From Paractinoplanes maris (GTDB lineage Bacteria; Actinomycetota; Actinomycetes; Mycobacteriales; Micromonosporaceae), in the NCBI RefSeq assembly GCF_023544465.1, contig NZ_JALPVL010000008.1:372001-436000 (forward strand): 64,000 bases of DNA, given 5' to 3'. The notes beneath the pieces were generated by a model that saw only the letters and a list, made by a program, of their open reading frames with translations, ran no database searches and was not told where the DNA came from. The position numbers were made by a program, and so were the translations under genes. Below are positions 16,366 through 23,645 of this stretch, piece after piece. Position 1 is the stretch's first letter, and each line of letters starts with the position of its first letter.

Positions 16366-16691
16366 GGATTCGCCTCCCGTGGACCGCTCATGGTCGCCTG
16401 CCCAGGAGCGTATCGGCGCAAGAGCCGCGGAACTGGCCAAAGGTTCATAAGTGCCTGAGAGCTTGTTGGATCAGACCACTGTCCGGATGTTGGTGCCATG
16501 AAGAATCTGGGCCGTCATACGACGTCCGTGGCCGGCCTGACAGTTGACCGTAAGGGCCGAAGTGCCGGTCTCATCCACTGATTAGGCCATTTTGCTGTTC
16601 TATGTCCCCTCTGTTGCCACCATGAAATTGGGAAAGGTGTGCCGTTCAGCGGCACGTCGAGCAGCAGCACTAGGTGAGCGAGGTTATCGAG
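16366..16691. other. Intergenic spacer between divergent surface genes
   Basis: 326 bases between TIG protein 1 and CWRTS protein 2. It should hold both promoters. I see no gene, no strong hairpin and no clear repeat; the 16580-16640 part is relatively AT-rich. Confidence 0.6.
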
Positions 16692-17423
16692 ATGAGCACT
16701 CACGACGATGACCGGGAGACACACGCCGCGCAGTCGGCGACCGAGGCGATGCCGTGGTGGCGCCGGCGCCGGACCGCCGTCGGGGCGGTGGGTCTGCTTG
16801 CGCTATTGGGGGGCGGGACTTATGCGCTGACTACGGAGCTCAGCGAGCCGGCCGCGGTGCGGCCGCCCGATGCCGGAGCAGTCGGAGCGCTCGTGCCGGC
16901 GCCGACCGAGCCAGGCGCGACCTCGACCGGACCGTCGACTCCACCGGCCACGGAGGCGTCAACGTCCTTGGAGCCGAGCAAGCCGCCCGTGCCGGCGCCT
17001 GTGGCGTCCGCGTCCGCCAAGGTCGAAAAGGAGATCAAGAAGGCGAGAATTGCCGCAGCCAAGGAGGGCTATCCGCTGGTGCGTCCGTTGCCGACCAGCA
17101 CCGCACGTCCGGCGCCGCAGCAGCGCGAGACGCAGAAGCGCGACAAGAACGGCTCGGTGCGGATCATCACCGCGAAGGGCGACCTGACCGGCCAGCGGGA
17201 ATTGCGGTGGGTGGCGGACAAGGGGACGCCTGCCGGAGACGCCCGGTGTTCACGGAAGATCCGGCTCAGCAATGAGCAGGCACCCAACGTCCTGCCGAAC
17301 ATGCTGATGTGCTGGCGTACGTCGGCGGCCAAGAGCGTGGTCATCATCAACGTGCGCTACCACGGCAAGCCGACGCCGGCCGACACAGTGGCGGTTCTTG
17401 ACAAGGAGTGGGCGAAACTCTGA
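16692..17423 (+). CDS. Membrane-anchored 'CWRTS' domain protein 2
   Basis: 243 aa from ATG 16692 (GAGG eight bases upstream); GTG 16674 is in frame but lacks an SD. A basic stretch WWRRRR precedes a membrane helix (about 29-47), then a Pro/Thr/Ser linker (55-110), a charged helical segment (VEKEIKKARIAAAK) and the C-terminal domain (155-243). That domain has KGDLTGQREL, ARCSRKIR, LMCWRTS and VAVLDKEWAKL. Cys186 and Cys207 keep the 21-residue spacing. Followed by a strong terminator and then CWRTS protein 3 on the same strand. Function not known. Confidence 0.8.
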   Translation: MSTHDDDRETHAAQSATEAMPWWRRRRTAVGAVGLLALLGGGTYALTTELSEPAAVRPPDAGAVGALVPAPTEPGATSTGPSTPPATEASTSLEPSKPPVPAPVASASAKVEKEIKKARIAAAKEGYPLVRPLPTSTARPAPQQRETQKRDKNGSVRIITAKGDLTGQRELRWVADKGTPAGDARCSRKIRLSNEQAPNVLPNMLMCWRTSAAKSVVIINVRYHGKPTPADTVAVLDKEWAKL

Positions 17424-17444
17424 TCCCGGCGTCCCGGGTGACGA

Positions 17445-17476
17445 ACGCGGCGTGCGCACAATCGCGCACGCCGCGT
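17445..17476 (+). terminator. Rho-independent terminator after CWRTS protein 2
   Basis: ACGCGGCGTGCGC and GCGCACGCCGCGT form a perfect 13-bp stem with a 6-base loop, followed by CTTTC. Confidence 0.88.
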
Positions 17477-17639
17477 CTTTCATTGCGACGGCACGATAAC
17501 GCACGTCCCCGTATGTCAGGGCTGGATCGGCAGAACTGGGACAACGGCGTCGTCGCCCGCGCGAGCATGGGCTTCCGGTCGGGCGGTTGCCTGGGTGCGC
17601 CCTGGGCACTGCCACAACGCCAGCCTGGGAGGAAGCACT

Positions 17640-18323
17640 ATGACGGGACGAGAACGCGACGGCGGCTTTGAGCCGCGCACGCATCGGTCTGCCGGCCGGC
17701 GGCAGGTGTATGCCGCGGGAGGCGTAGGTGTCGCTGCTGTGCTGGGCGCCGGGCTGCTGGTGGCCACGGCCGGCCACGACGACCCGCCGTCGGTGGCCGT
17801 GCCCGCTGGACCTGCTCGATCGCTCGACCAGCCACGTACTGAAGCGGTGGCTCTGACCGAGGCGGCGACGCTTACCAAGGCGACACCGCCGAGTGCATCG
17901 CCGCCGTCCCTGACGCCGGCACAACAGCAGCGGGTAGCCGCCGTCGAGAAGGCAGCGAGGAGTCAAGAACCGATCACACGTGCGCTGCCGCAGACCGTGC
18001 GGGACTACCCGGAGGTGACCGTGACGAGCAGGCGTACCGCCGAGCGGACCCTGCGAGTCGTCTCGGGGCACGGGGACCTGACGGGTTACCGCGAGCTCGC
18101 GTGGGTCGCCGACCGGGGGCGCCAGGAGGCGCACGGTGTCCGGTGCTCGCAGACGATTCGGCTCTCCCTGGACGAGAAGCCGGCGCGGCACCCGACTCTG
18201 CTGGTGTGCTGGCGGACCAGCGCGCAGCGCAGTGCGTACACAGTCATGGTCGATCAGGACGGGCGGCCGTCCGCGAAGGTGAGTGTTGCCGCGCTCGACG
18301 CCGCTTGGCGCCGGCTCGACTGA
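17640..18323 (+). CDS. Membrane-anchored 'CWRTS' domain protein 3
   Basis: 227 aa from ATG 17640 after GGGAGGAA. Basic N-terminus (THRSAGRRQ), membrane helix (about 24-44), a linker with a helical part (LTPAQQQRVAAVEKAA), then the shared domain (138-227). The domain has HGDLTGYREL, VRCSQTIRL, LVCWRTSAQR and VAALDAAWRRLD. Cys169 and Cys190 are again 21 apart. The closest relative in the window is protein 2, consistent with tandem duplication. It converges on TIG protein 2, with a shared hairpin between the stops. Confidence 0.8.
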   Translation: MTGRERDGGFEPRTHRSAGRRQVYAAGGVGVAAVLGAGLLVATAGHDDPPSVAVPAGPARSLDQPRTEAVALTEAATLTKATPPSASPPSLTPAQQQRVAAVEKAARSQEPITRALPQTVRDYPEVTVTSRRTAERTLRVVSGHGDLTGYRELAWVADRGRQEAHGVRCSQTIRLSLDEKPARHPTLLVCWRTSAQRSAYTVMVDQDGRPSAKVSVAALDAAWRRLD

Positions 18324-18375
18324 AGGCGGAACCGCAGGCGGCGGCCGACTCGGTCAGCCGCCGTCGTATATGGGT

Positions 18376-18407
18376 CGGCGGCCCGGAGCAGATGCTCCGG
18401 GCCGCCG
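18376..18407. terminator. Bidirectional hairpin between CWRTS 3 and TIG 2
   Basis: GGCGGCCCGGAGCA and TGCTCCGGGCCGCC form a 14-bp perfect stem with a 2-base loop, extended by one C-G pair; TTAAT follows on the plus side. Confidence 0.85.
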
Positions 18408-18428
18408 GTTAATGTGTCGGGGCGTCGG

Positions 18429-20762
18429 TCAGGACGGGGCCACCGTGAAGGTGGAACCGCTGCTGACGACCGACTGGGTGTAGGCGGGGTCCGACGTGGC
18501 CGCGCCCACGGCCGCGTTGCTCACCACGGTGAGCGTGTACGCGCCGTTCGGGACCGGCGCCGCCGCGCGCAGCGTGCCGCTGTCGCTCGCGTCGACAACC
18601 GCGTTGGTGGGCTGGTTCAGGTATGCCGTCTTGCCATCCGCCGAGACAGACAGGATGACGGTGCCGTCCGCGATGTCGCCAGTGGTGAACGCGTTGAAGG
18701 CTCGGCCGACGTCGGCCTGTGTGAACACGGCGCTGGCCGAGGTGACCGAGGTGGCGCCCGAGCTCGCCGTAAGGGTCGTCACGCCGGTGCGCACCGGTCC
18801 GCCGACAACGGCGTCGGTGACCGCGCCACCCGCGCCCGTTCCAACCTGCGACACGACAATGCGGGTCGGGCTCAGAACCGCGGTGATTGTGGTGCCGGCC
18901 GCGATGAGCGTTCCACCGTCGGAGATGGGCTGGCCCACATCGTCCTGGGAGAACGTGCCATCGGTGACTTCCCAAACGGTGCTGGTGGTGCTGGCGGTCA
19001 CGTTTGGCTTGTTACCCGTGCCGGTCGTGTTCGCATATGTAAGCGGGAACGCTGCCTCGGCGCCCGCCGCCGCGGTAGCGGCGGCCCCGCCGAAACGGCG
19101 GTCGAGAACCAGGCTGCAGACCAGCGTCTCATCGTTGATCACGAGGACGTTCCAGCACTCCGACACCGGCGCGTTCGCCTTACGGTCGGTAGACACTGCC
19201 GCCGCACCGTTGTAGGTGCCTCGGACGAGGTAGACCCGCGAGTCGGTGGCGGTCGGGCTCGAGGTGCCGTAGGTCGTCGGGTTGGTCGGCCAGTTGTAGC
19301 TCAGGAAGCCGGTGCCGGTGACCTTGACGTCGAGCGAGCCGATCGTGTTGGGCGCGGTGCGCGGCGCGACGATGATCTCGTTCTGGAACGAGAAGGCGTT
19401 CGTCAGAGTCCGCACGCCCGACGAGGTGGTGACAACCAGCGGCGAGTTGGCCTGCACGCTGTGCGCCGGAGTCGTGGCCCGGAACGAGTAAGCGCTCAGC
19501 GGCCGGATGTTCTCCAGGGCGACACCGCCCAGGGTGGCGGTGATGCTTCCCGGGGTCGTCGGAAAGTCCGTGCCGGAGACGACGATCTCGGTGCCACCGG
19601 TCGCGGGTCCCGCCGAGGGCCGGATGGCGGCCGGGATCGCCGCGGCGATCGTCGTGTAATCCGCCGAGGCCACGACAGATCCGCCGCCGTCGTTGGTGGA
19701 GTTATAGGTGCAGACAGTCCAGCTGCCGACCCTGGCCACCGTCGGGACCGTGAACGCGACCTGCGTGTCGCTCAGCTTCCGCACCTTGGCGGTGGCCACG
19801 CGGTAGAGGTACGTCGGATCAGTCGTGTCATCCGTGGTCTCATAGGTGGCGTTGCAAGGCTGACCCGAGACCAGCAGGATGCCCGGCGTGAAGCCGGAGT
19901 AGGTGGTGGCGTCCGTCGCCGTGATCGTGATGCCGTTGCCGCCGGCCGACGGGCCGCTGGTGTTGCTCAGGTAGACCTTGCCCACCGTGTAGCTCGTGGA
20001 CGACAGCAGCGTGGACGCGGCGGTGGCCCCGTTGTAGAGGCAGAGGGCGTAAGACTTCGGACCCACGCCGGTGGACGTGATGGCGGCCGGCACGGTCAGC
20101 GACGTCTGTGTGTTCGAGAGCCGGTTCACGTTCGAGGCGACCAGCGTGGCCCCAGGCGTGCCGTAGGCCGTCGGGCAGGTCGAGGAGGAGAAGTACGCTC
20201 CGACGGCGGCGACACCGGTGAAGATCGCCGCGGTGTCGGCGGCCGTGACGGTGAGGCTGTTGGTGCCGCCGGAGGGTCCTGCGGCGTTGTTCAGCCTGGG
20301 CGCCAGACCCACGTTGAACAGATAGCCGGCGGTGTTGGTGGTGGGCTGCAACGAGCTCGTGTTGACAGTGTCGCCGCCGTACACGCAAGCGCGGTACTGC
20401 TTGACGACACCGTTGGGGCCAGGGGTGGCCTCGGCCGGCACCTTGAAGGTCACAACGGTCGTGGAGCTGGTGGAGTCGGCGGCCGAAACCGGGAAGACGG
20501 TGCTCGACGCGGCCTGGTACTTGGCGTTGCACGTGGTGGCCGTCGTCACCTCAACCCGACTGCCGTTCGAGACGGTGAATGGCGCCGGGCTCGTCGTCGT
20601 GTCGGTGATCGTCACGGTGTCGCCCGGCATCACGAGGTCGGTGGTGACGCTGATGACGGCGAACGCGGGCTGAGGCGCGAAGAGAGCGGCGGCACCGACC
20701 GCTCCGACCGCCACACCGGCTCCGAGCAGCCGGCTTCTCGAACTGGATGTGGTCTTGCGCAT
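18429..20762 (-). CDS. Secreted IPT/TIG-domain protein 2 (large)
   Basis: 777 aa from ATG 20762 after GGAGG. Signal peptide 1-31 (ends AFA). At least four IPT/TIG-like folds can be followed by their GPSxGG/GPATGG turns: NNAAGPSGGTNSLTVTA, SNTSGPSAGGNGITITA and SAGPATGGTEIVVSGTDF. Cysteines are paired within domains (ACVYGG, LCLYNG, VCTYNS). Two related segments near the C-terminus (FSQDDVGQPISDG and FTQADVGRAFNAF, each followed by an 'I..V....A/RIVVS'-like strand) look like inserted beta units absent from TIG protein 1. The final region matches TIG protein 1 (SSGSTFTVAPS vs SSGATFTVGPF). No sorting signal. Probably an exported surface or matrix protein. Confidence 0.85.
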   Translation of the reverse strand: MRKTTSSSRSRLLGAGVAVGAVGAAALFAPQPAFAVISVTTDLVMPGDTVTITDTTTSPAPFTVSNGSRVEVTTATTCNAKYQAASSTVFPVSAADSTSSTTVVTFKVPAEATPGPNGVVKQYRACVYGGDTVNTSSLQPTTNTAGYLFNVGLAPRLNNAAGPSGGTNSLTVTAADTAAIFTGVAAVGAYFSSSTCPTAYGTPGATLVASNVNRLSNTQTSLTVPAAITSTGVGPKSYALCLYNGATAASTLLSSTSYTVGKVYLSNTSGPSAGGNGITITATDATTYSGFTPGILLVSGQPCNATYETTDDTTDPTYLYRVATAKVRKLSDTQVAFTVPTVARVGSWTVCTYNSTNDGGGSVVASADYTTIAAAIPAAIRPSAGPATGGTEIVVSGTDFPTTPGSITATLGGVALENIRPLSAYSFRATTPAHSVQANSPLVVTTSSGVRTLTNAFSFQNEIIVAPRTAPNTIGSLDVKVTGTGFLSYNWPTNPTTYGTSSPTATDSRVYLVRGTYNGAAAVSTDRKANAPVSECWNVLVINDETLVCSLVLDRRFGGAAATAAAGAEAAFPLTYANTTGTGNKPNVTASTTSTVWEVTDGTFSQDDVGQPISDGGTLIAAGTTITAVLSPTRIVVSQVGTGAGGAVTDAVVGGPVRTGVTTLTASSGATSVTSASAVFTQADVGRAFNAFTTGDIADGTVILSVSADGKTAYLNQPTNAVVDASDSGTLRAAAPVPNGAYTLTVVSNAAVGAATSDPAYTQSVVSSGSTFTVAPS

Positions 20763-21020
20763 GCGAGGTCCTCCTACGGGTCCGTCTGGACCACGTCGCT
20801 GATTGGTGAGGCCCGGGGGCTCGGTGAACCGTCGCGGGCCGTCTCGCCGGAAGCGTAACCAGTCGTAGCGGGGCAATTGCGTAGAGTCATAAATATCGTT
20901 GTCTAACAGTTTTTCGTGGCGTTTACCGGTGCGTATGTGCTGCGCGTCAGAGTGCGTGAGATCTAAGCGCGCTCGCTGTGGCCGGCCTTTGACAGCTAGG
21001 AAGCCCCGTTGTAAGTTATG

Positions 21021-21031
21021 CTCAAGTCGAG
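21021..21031. promoter_or_regulatory. Possible operator before the NUDIX-PurA operon
   Basis: CTCAAGTCGAG is palindromic with purine/pyrimidine symmetry (CTC-RA-S-TY-GAG). It lies 25 bases before the first gene, within TTATGCTCAAGTCGAGTTTT. Autoregulation by the operon's own winged-helix NUDIX protein is inferred. Confidence 0.4.
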
Positions 21032-21055
21032 TTTTTCTCATAGGGAGAGTAACGA

Positions 21056-21787
21056 GTGGTGAACGAACGCGAGTTCTTGGCCGACTACCAGCCGGCGGCT
21101 TACCCGGCGGTTGCCGTCACGGTGGACATTGTCGCTCTGACCATTCGCGACGGCCGGCTCTGCGTGCTGCTCGTCGAGCGCGCCGAGCACCCCTACGCGG
21201 GGCGGCGGGCTCTGCCGGGCGGGTTCGTCCGGGAGGAAGCACTGGATGGTGCGGCGCTGCGGGAGCTCAATGAAGAGACCGGGTTGACGCGCGTTCACCT
21301 CGAGCAACTCAAGACCTACGGCGATCCCGGCCGCGATCCGCGCATGCGGGTGTTCTCGGTGGCCTACTTAGCGTTCGCGCCGCTTCTGCCCGAGCCGGAG
21401 GCCGGTTCGGATGCGTCCGGTGCCGCGTGGGTCCCGGTCGAGCAGGCCACCGGCTTGGCCTTCGACCACGACACGATTCTGGCTGACGGGCTCGACCGGG
21501 CGCGGGCAAAGCTCGAATACACCCCGCTGGCCACAGCTTTCGCGGGCGACGAGTTCACGATTTCGGAGCTTCGGCAGATTTACGCCGTGGTCTGGGGGGA
21601 GGAGCTGCACGCGGGCAACTTCCACCGCAAGGTGCTGTCCGTACCCGGATTTGTCGAGAGCACAGGCCAGACCGCGACGCGCGGTGGGGAGCGGGGTGGG
21701 CCCAAGCCGAAGCTTTATCGCGCCGGGGACGCCAAGCTGCTGCATCCGGCGTTGTTGCGGCCCGGGCGTGAGGAAGACGTCCGATGA
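21056..21787 (+). CDS. NUDIX hydrolase with winged-helix C-terminus (NrtR-like regulator)
   Basis: 243 aa from GTG 21056 after GGGAGAG. Residues 18-150 are a NUDIX fold with box GGFVREEALDGAAL...RELNEETGL, which looks complete (RELNEETG). Residues 160-215 (FTISELRQIYAVVWGEEL, then NFHRKVLSVPGFVE) match the winged-helix DNA-binding part of NrtR-type ADP-ribose-sensing repressors. The extra C-terminal tail PKPKLYRAGDAKLLHPALLR is also family-like. NrtR proteins bind ADP-ribose and usually control NAD metabolism; here the gene leads a four-gene operon without NAD genes. The next gene starts in the ATGA overlap at 21784. Confidence 0.88.
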   Translation: MVNEREFLADYQPAAYPAVAVTVDIVALTIRDGRLCVLLVERAEHPYAGRRALPGGFVREEALDGAALRELNEETGLTRVHLEQLKTYGDPGRDPRMRVFSVAYLAFAPLLPEPEAGSDASGAAWVPVEQATGLAFDHDTILADGLDRARAKLEYTPLATAFAGDEFTISELRQIYAVVWGEELHAGNFHRKVLSVPGFVESTGQTATRGGERGGPKPKLYRAGDAKLLHPALLRPGREEDVR

Positions 21788-22674
21788 GGTTCGCGGAGGC
21801 TGTGGCTCGGATCGAGCGGGCCGGCAGCTTTGCCGAGCTGGGAGACGGGGAGGCGGCCTACCGGGCGTACGCGAAGGCCGTACATCCGGACGCCGTGACC
21901 GACGCGCAGAGCGCGACCGCCAACCGGGCTTTCGCTCAGCTGTCGAAGCTTTACGAACAGCGGAGCCGGCGGGTGGCCGTCGGTGACATCGCCGATCTCG
22001 TCGCCGATCCGAAGGGGCTGCTCAAGATCCCGCGCAGCCCGGCCGACAGCGACCTCATGGAGGCCGAGGCCGTTGCGCTGAAAGCCTTGCGGGACAAGGG
22101 CGACCCGAAGTATCGGGCCTACGCGCCCCGGCTGATCGACAGCTATCTGCACGAGGACGGGGAGCGGAAGCGGCGGCGCGTCAATGTTTTGGAGCGGCTC
22201 GACGGTTTTGTTCCGCTCAGTGTGATCGGCGCGCGCCGGGATCCGCGGGACGTTGCCTGGATGTGGCGGCGGCTGCTGGTCGGGCTGGGGTGGGCTCATC
22301 GGGCCGGCGTCGTGCACGGGGCTGTCCTCGAAGAGCACGTTCTGATCCATCCCGAGCAGCATGGTGTCGCGCTGGTCGACTGGTGTTACTCGGCGACGCG
22401 CGTGAAGGCGGTGGTGGCCAAGCGTCGCGACGCCTATCCGCCCGAGGTTCTGCAGGACAAGACCGCGGGGCCGGCCACCGACATCTACATGGCGACCGGG
22501 CTGATGACCCGGTTGATGCAAGACCCACCGAAGGCGTTGCGGAGATTCGCCGACGGGTGCAGCTATGACAAGCCGCGCATGCGACCGCAGGACGCCTGGC
22601 GCCTGCTCGGCGAGCTCGACGACATCCTGCACAGCCTGTACGGGCCGCGGACATTCCGGCCCTTCGTCATCTAA
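21784..22674 (+). CDS. J-domain-like / pseudokinase fusion protein
   Basis: 296 aa, start overlapping the NUDIX stop (ATGA). The N-terminus (1-65) resembles a J domain, with EAAYRAYAKAVHPDAV carrying the His-Pro-Asp tripeptide (34-36). Residues about 95-290 resemble the C-lobe of a protein kinase: RAGVVHGAVLEEHVLIH sits where HRDLKPxN would be, VALVDW at DFG, then PPEV and a helical tail. The catalytic HRD aspartate is replaced (HGA), so it is probably a pseudokinase or aminoglycoside-kinase-like scaffold. Part of the NUDIX-vWA-PurA operon; may present a client to the vWA protein (inference). Confidence 0.72.
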   Translation: MRFAEAVARIERAGSFAELGDGEAAYRAYAKAVHPDAVTDAQSATANRAFAQLSKLYEQRSRRVAVGDIADLVADPKGLLKIPRSPADSDLMEAEAVALKALRDKGDPKYRAYAPRLIDSYLHEDGERKRRRVNVLERLDGFVPLSVIGARRDPRDVAWMWRRLLVGLGWAHRAGVVHGAVLEEHVLIHPEQHGVALVDWCYSATRVKAVVAKRRDAYPPEVLQDKTAGPATDIYMATGLMTRLMQDPPKALRRFADGCSYDKPRMRPQDAWRLLGELDDILHSLYGPRTFRPFVI

Positions 22675-22688
22675 CGGGAGGTACCACC

Positions 22689-23645
22689 ATGGGAAGCGGA
22701 CGCTGGTCCACCGATGTCTACACCGCCGCCGACAACTACCGCCGGGCCACCGGGGCGAGCGCCTTCGCCTACAGCGACAGCGGCGCCCGGCAGGCCCACC
22801 CGGCTCTCGATCCCAAGGGCGTCACCCAGCGGGAGAGCCGGGACAACGACGAGCACCCCTTCAGTACGCCGATCGCCGTGCTCTTCGACGTCACGGGGTC
22901 GATGGGTGGGGTGCCGCGGGTGCTGCAGACCAAGCTCCCGCAGCTGCTGGGTCTGCTGACCCGCAAGTCGTATGCGACCGACCCGCACATCCTGTTCGGG
23001 GCGGTCGGCGACGCCAGCTGTGACCGGGTGCCGCTGCAGATCGGCCAGTTCGAGTCGGACAACCGGATGGACGACGATCTGGCCCGCATCGTGCTGGAAG
23101 GCGGCGGCGGTGGGCAGATGATGGAGTCGTACGAGCTGGCCATGTATTTCATGGCCCGGCACACCGCTCTCGACTCCTACGAGAAGCGTGGCCGGCGGGG
23201 CTATCTGTTCTTGATCGGCGACGAGATGCCGTACGCGAAGCTCAAGCCGCGGGAGGTCGAGAAGTTTCTCGGGGAGCGCGCCGAGCGGATGAGCACCGAG
23301 GCCATCGTGGCCGAGCTGACCCGTACGTTCGACGTCTACTACCTGCTGCCGACCGCGGCCGGGCACGGCGGCAACCGGGACGTGCTCAAGCGGTGGCGTG
23401 AGCTGCTGGGACAGAACGTGCTCGAGCTCGACGACCTGGATGCGGTGTGCGAGACGATCGCCCTCACGGTGGGTCTCGGCGAGGGCACGATCGACCTCGA
23501 CGCGGGACTCGACGACCTGGTCGAGGCCGGGTCGGCGCACCGCCGCACGGTGGGCAAGGCGCTTGCTCCGTTGCAGCGTGGCGGCGTGGTCCGCAGGAGC
23601 GCTCTGCCGGTCGGGGACGCGCCGTCGGGGAACGAACGGCTGTGA
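22689..23645 (+). CDS. vWA-domain protein
   Basis: 318 aa, 14 bases after the pseudokinase gene, with GGGAGG before ATG 22689. Residues 60-260 form a von Willebrand A fold with MIDAS DVTGSMGG (67-74; Thr replaces the usual Ser at the third position), and a second acidic site IGDEMPYAKL. A Gly-rich loop LEGGGGGQMMESYELAMYF precedes the second helix. No signal or membrane helix, so it is cytoplasmic and should bind Mg2+-dependent partners. The C-terminal 40 residues are a helical adaptor-like tail. Overlaps the PurA-like gene by GTGA. Confidence 0.85.
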   Translation: MGSGRWSTDVYTAADNYRRATGASAFAYSDSGARQAHPALDPKGVTQRESRDNDEHPFSTPIAVLFDVTGSMGGVPRVLQTKLPQLLGLLTRKSYATDPHILFGAVGDASCDRVPLQIGQFESDNRMDDDLARIVLEGGGGGQMMESYELAMYFMARHTALDSYEKRGRRGYLFLIGDEMPYAKLKPREVEKFLGERAERMSTEAIVAELTRTFDVYYLLPTAAGHGGNRDVLKRWRELLGQNVLELDDLDAVCETIALTVGLGEGTIDLDAGLDDLVEAGSAHRRTVGKALAPLQRGGVVRRSALPVGDAPSGNERL

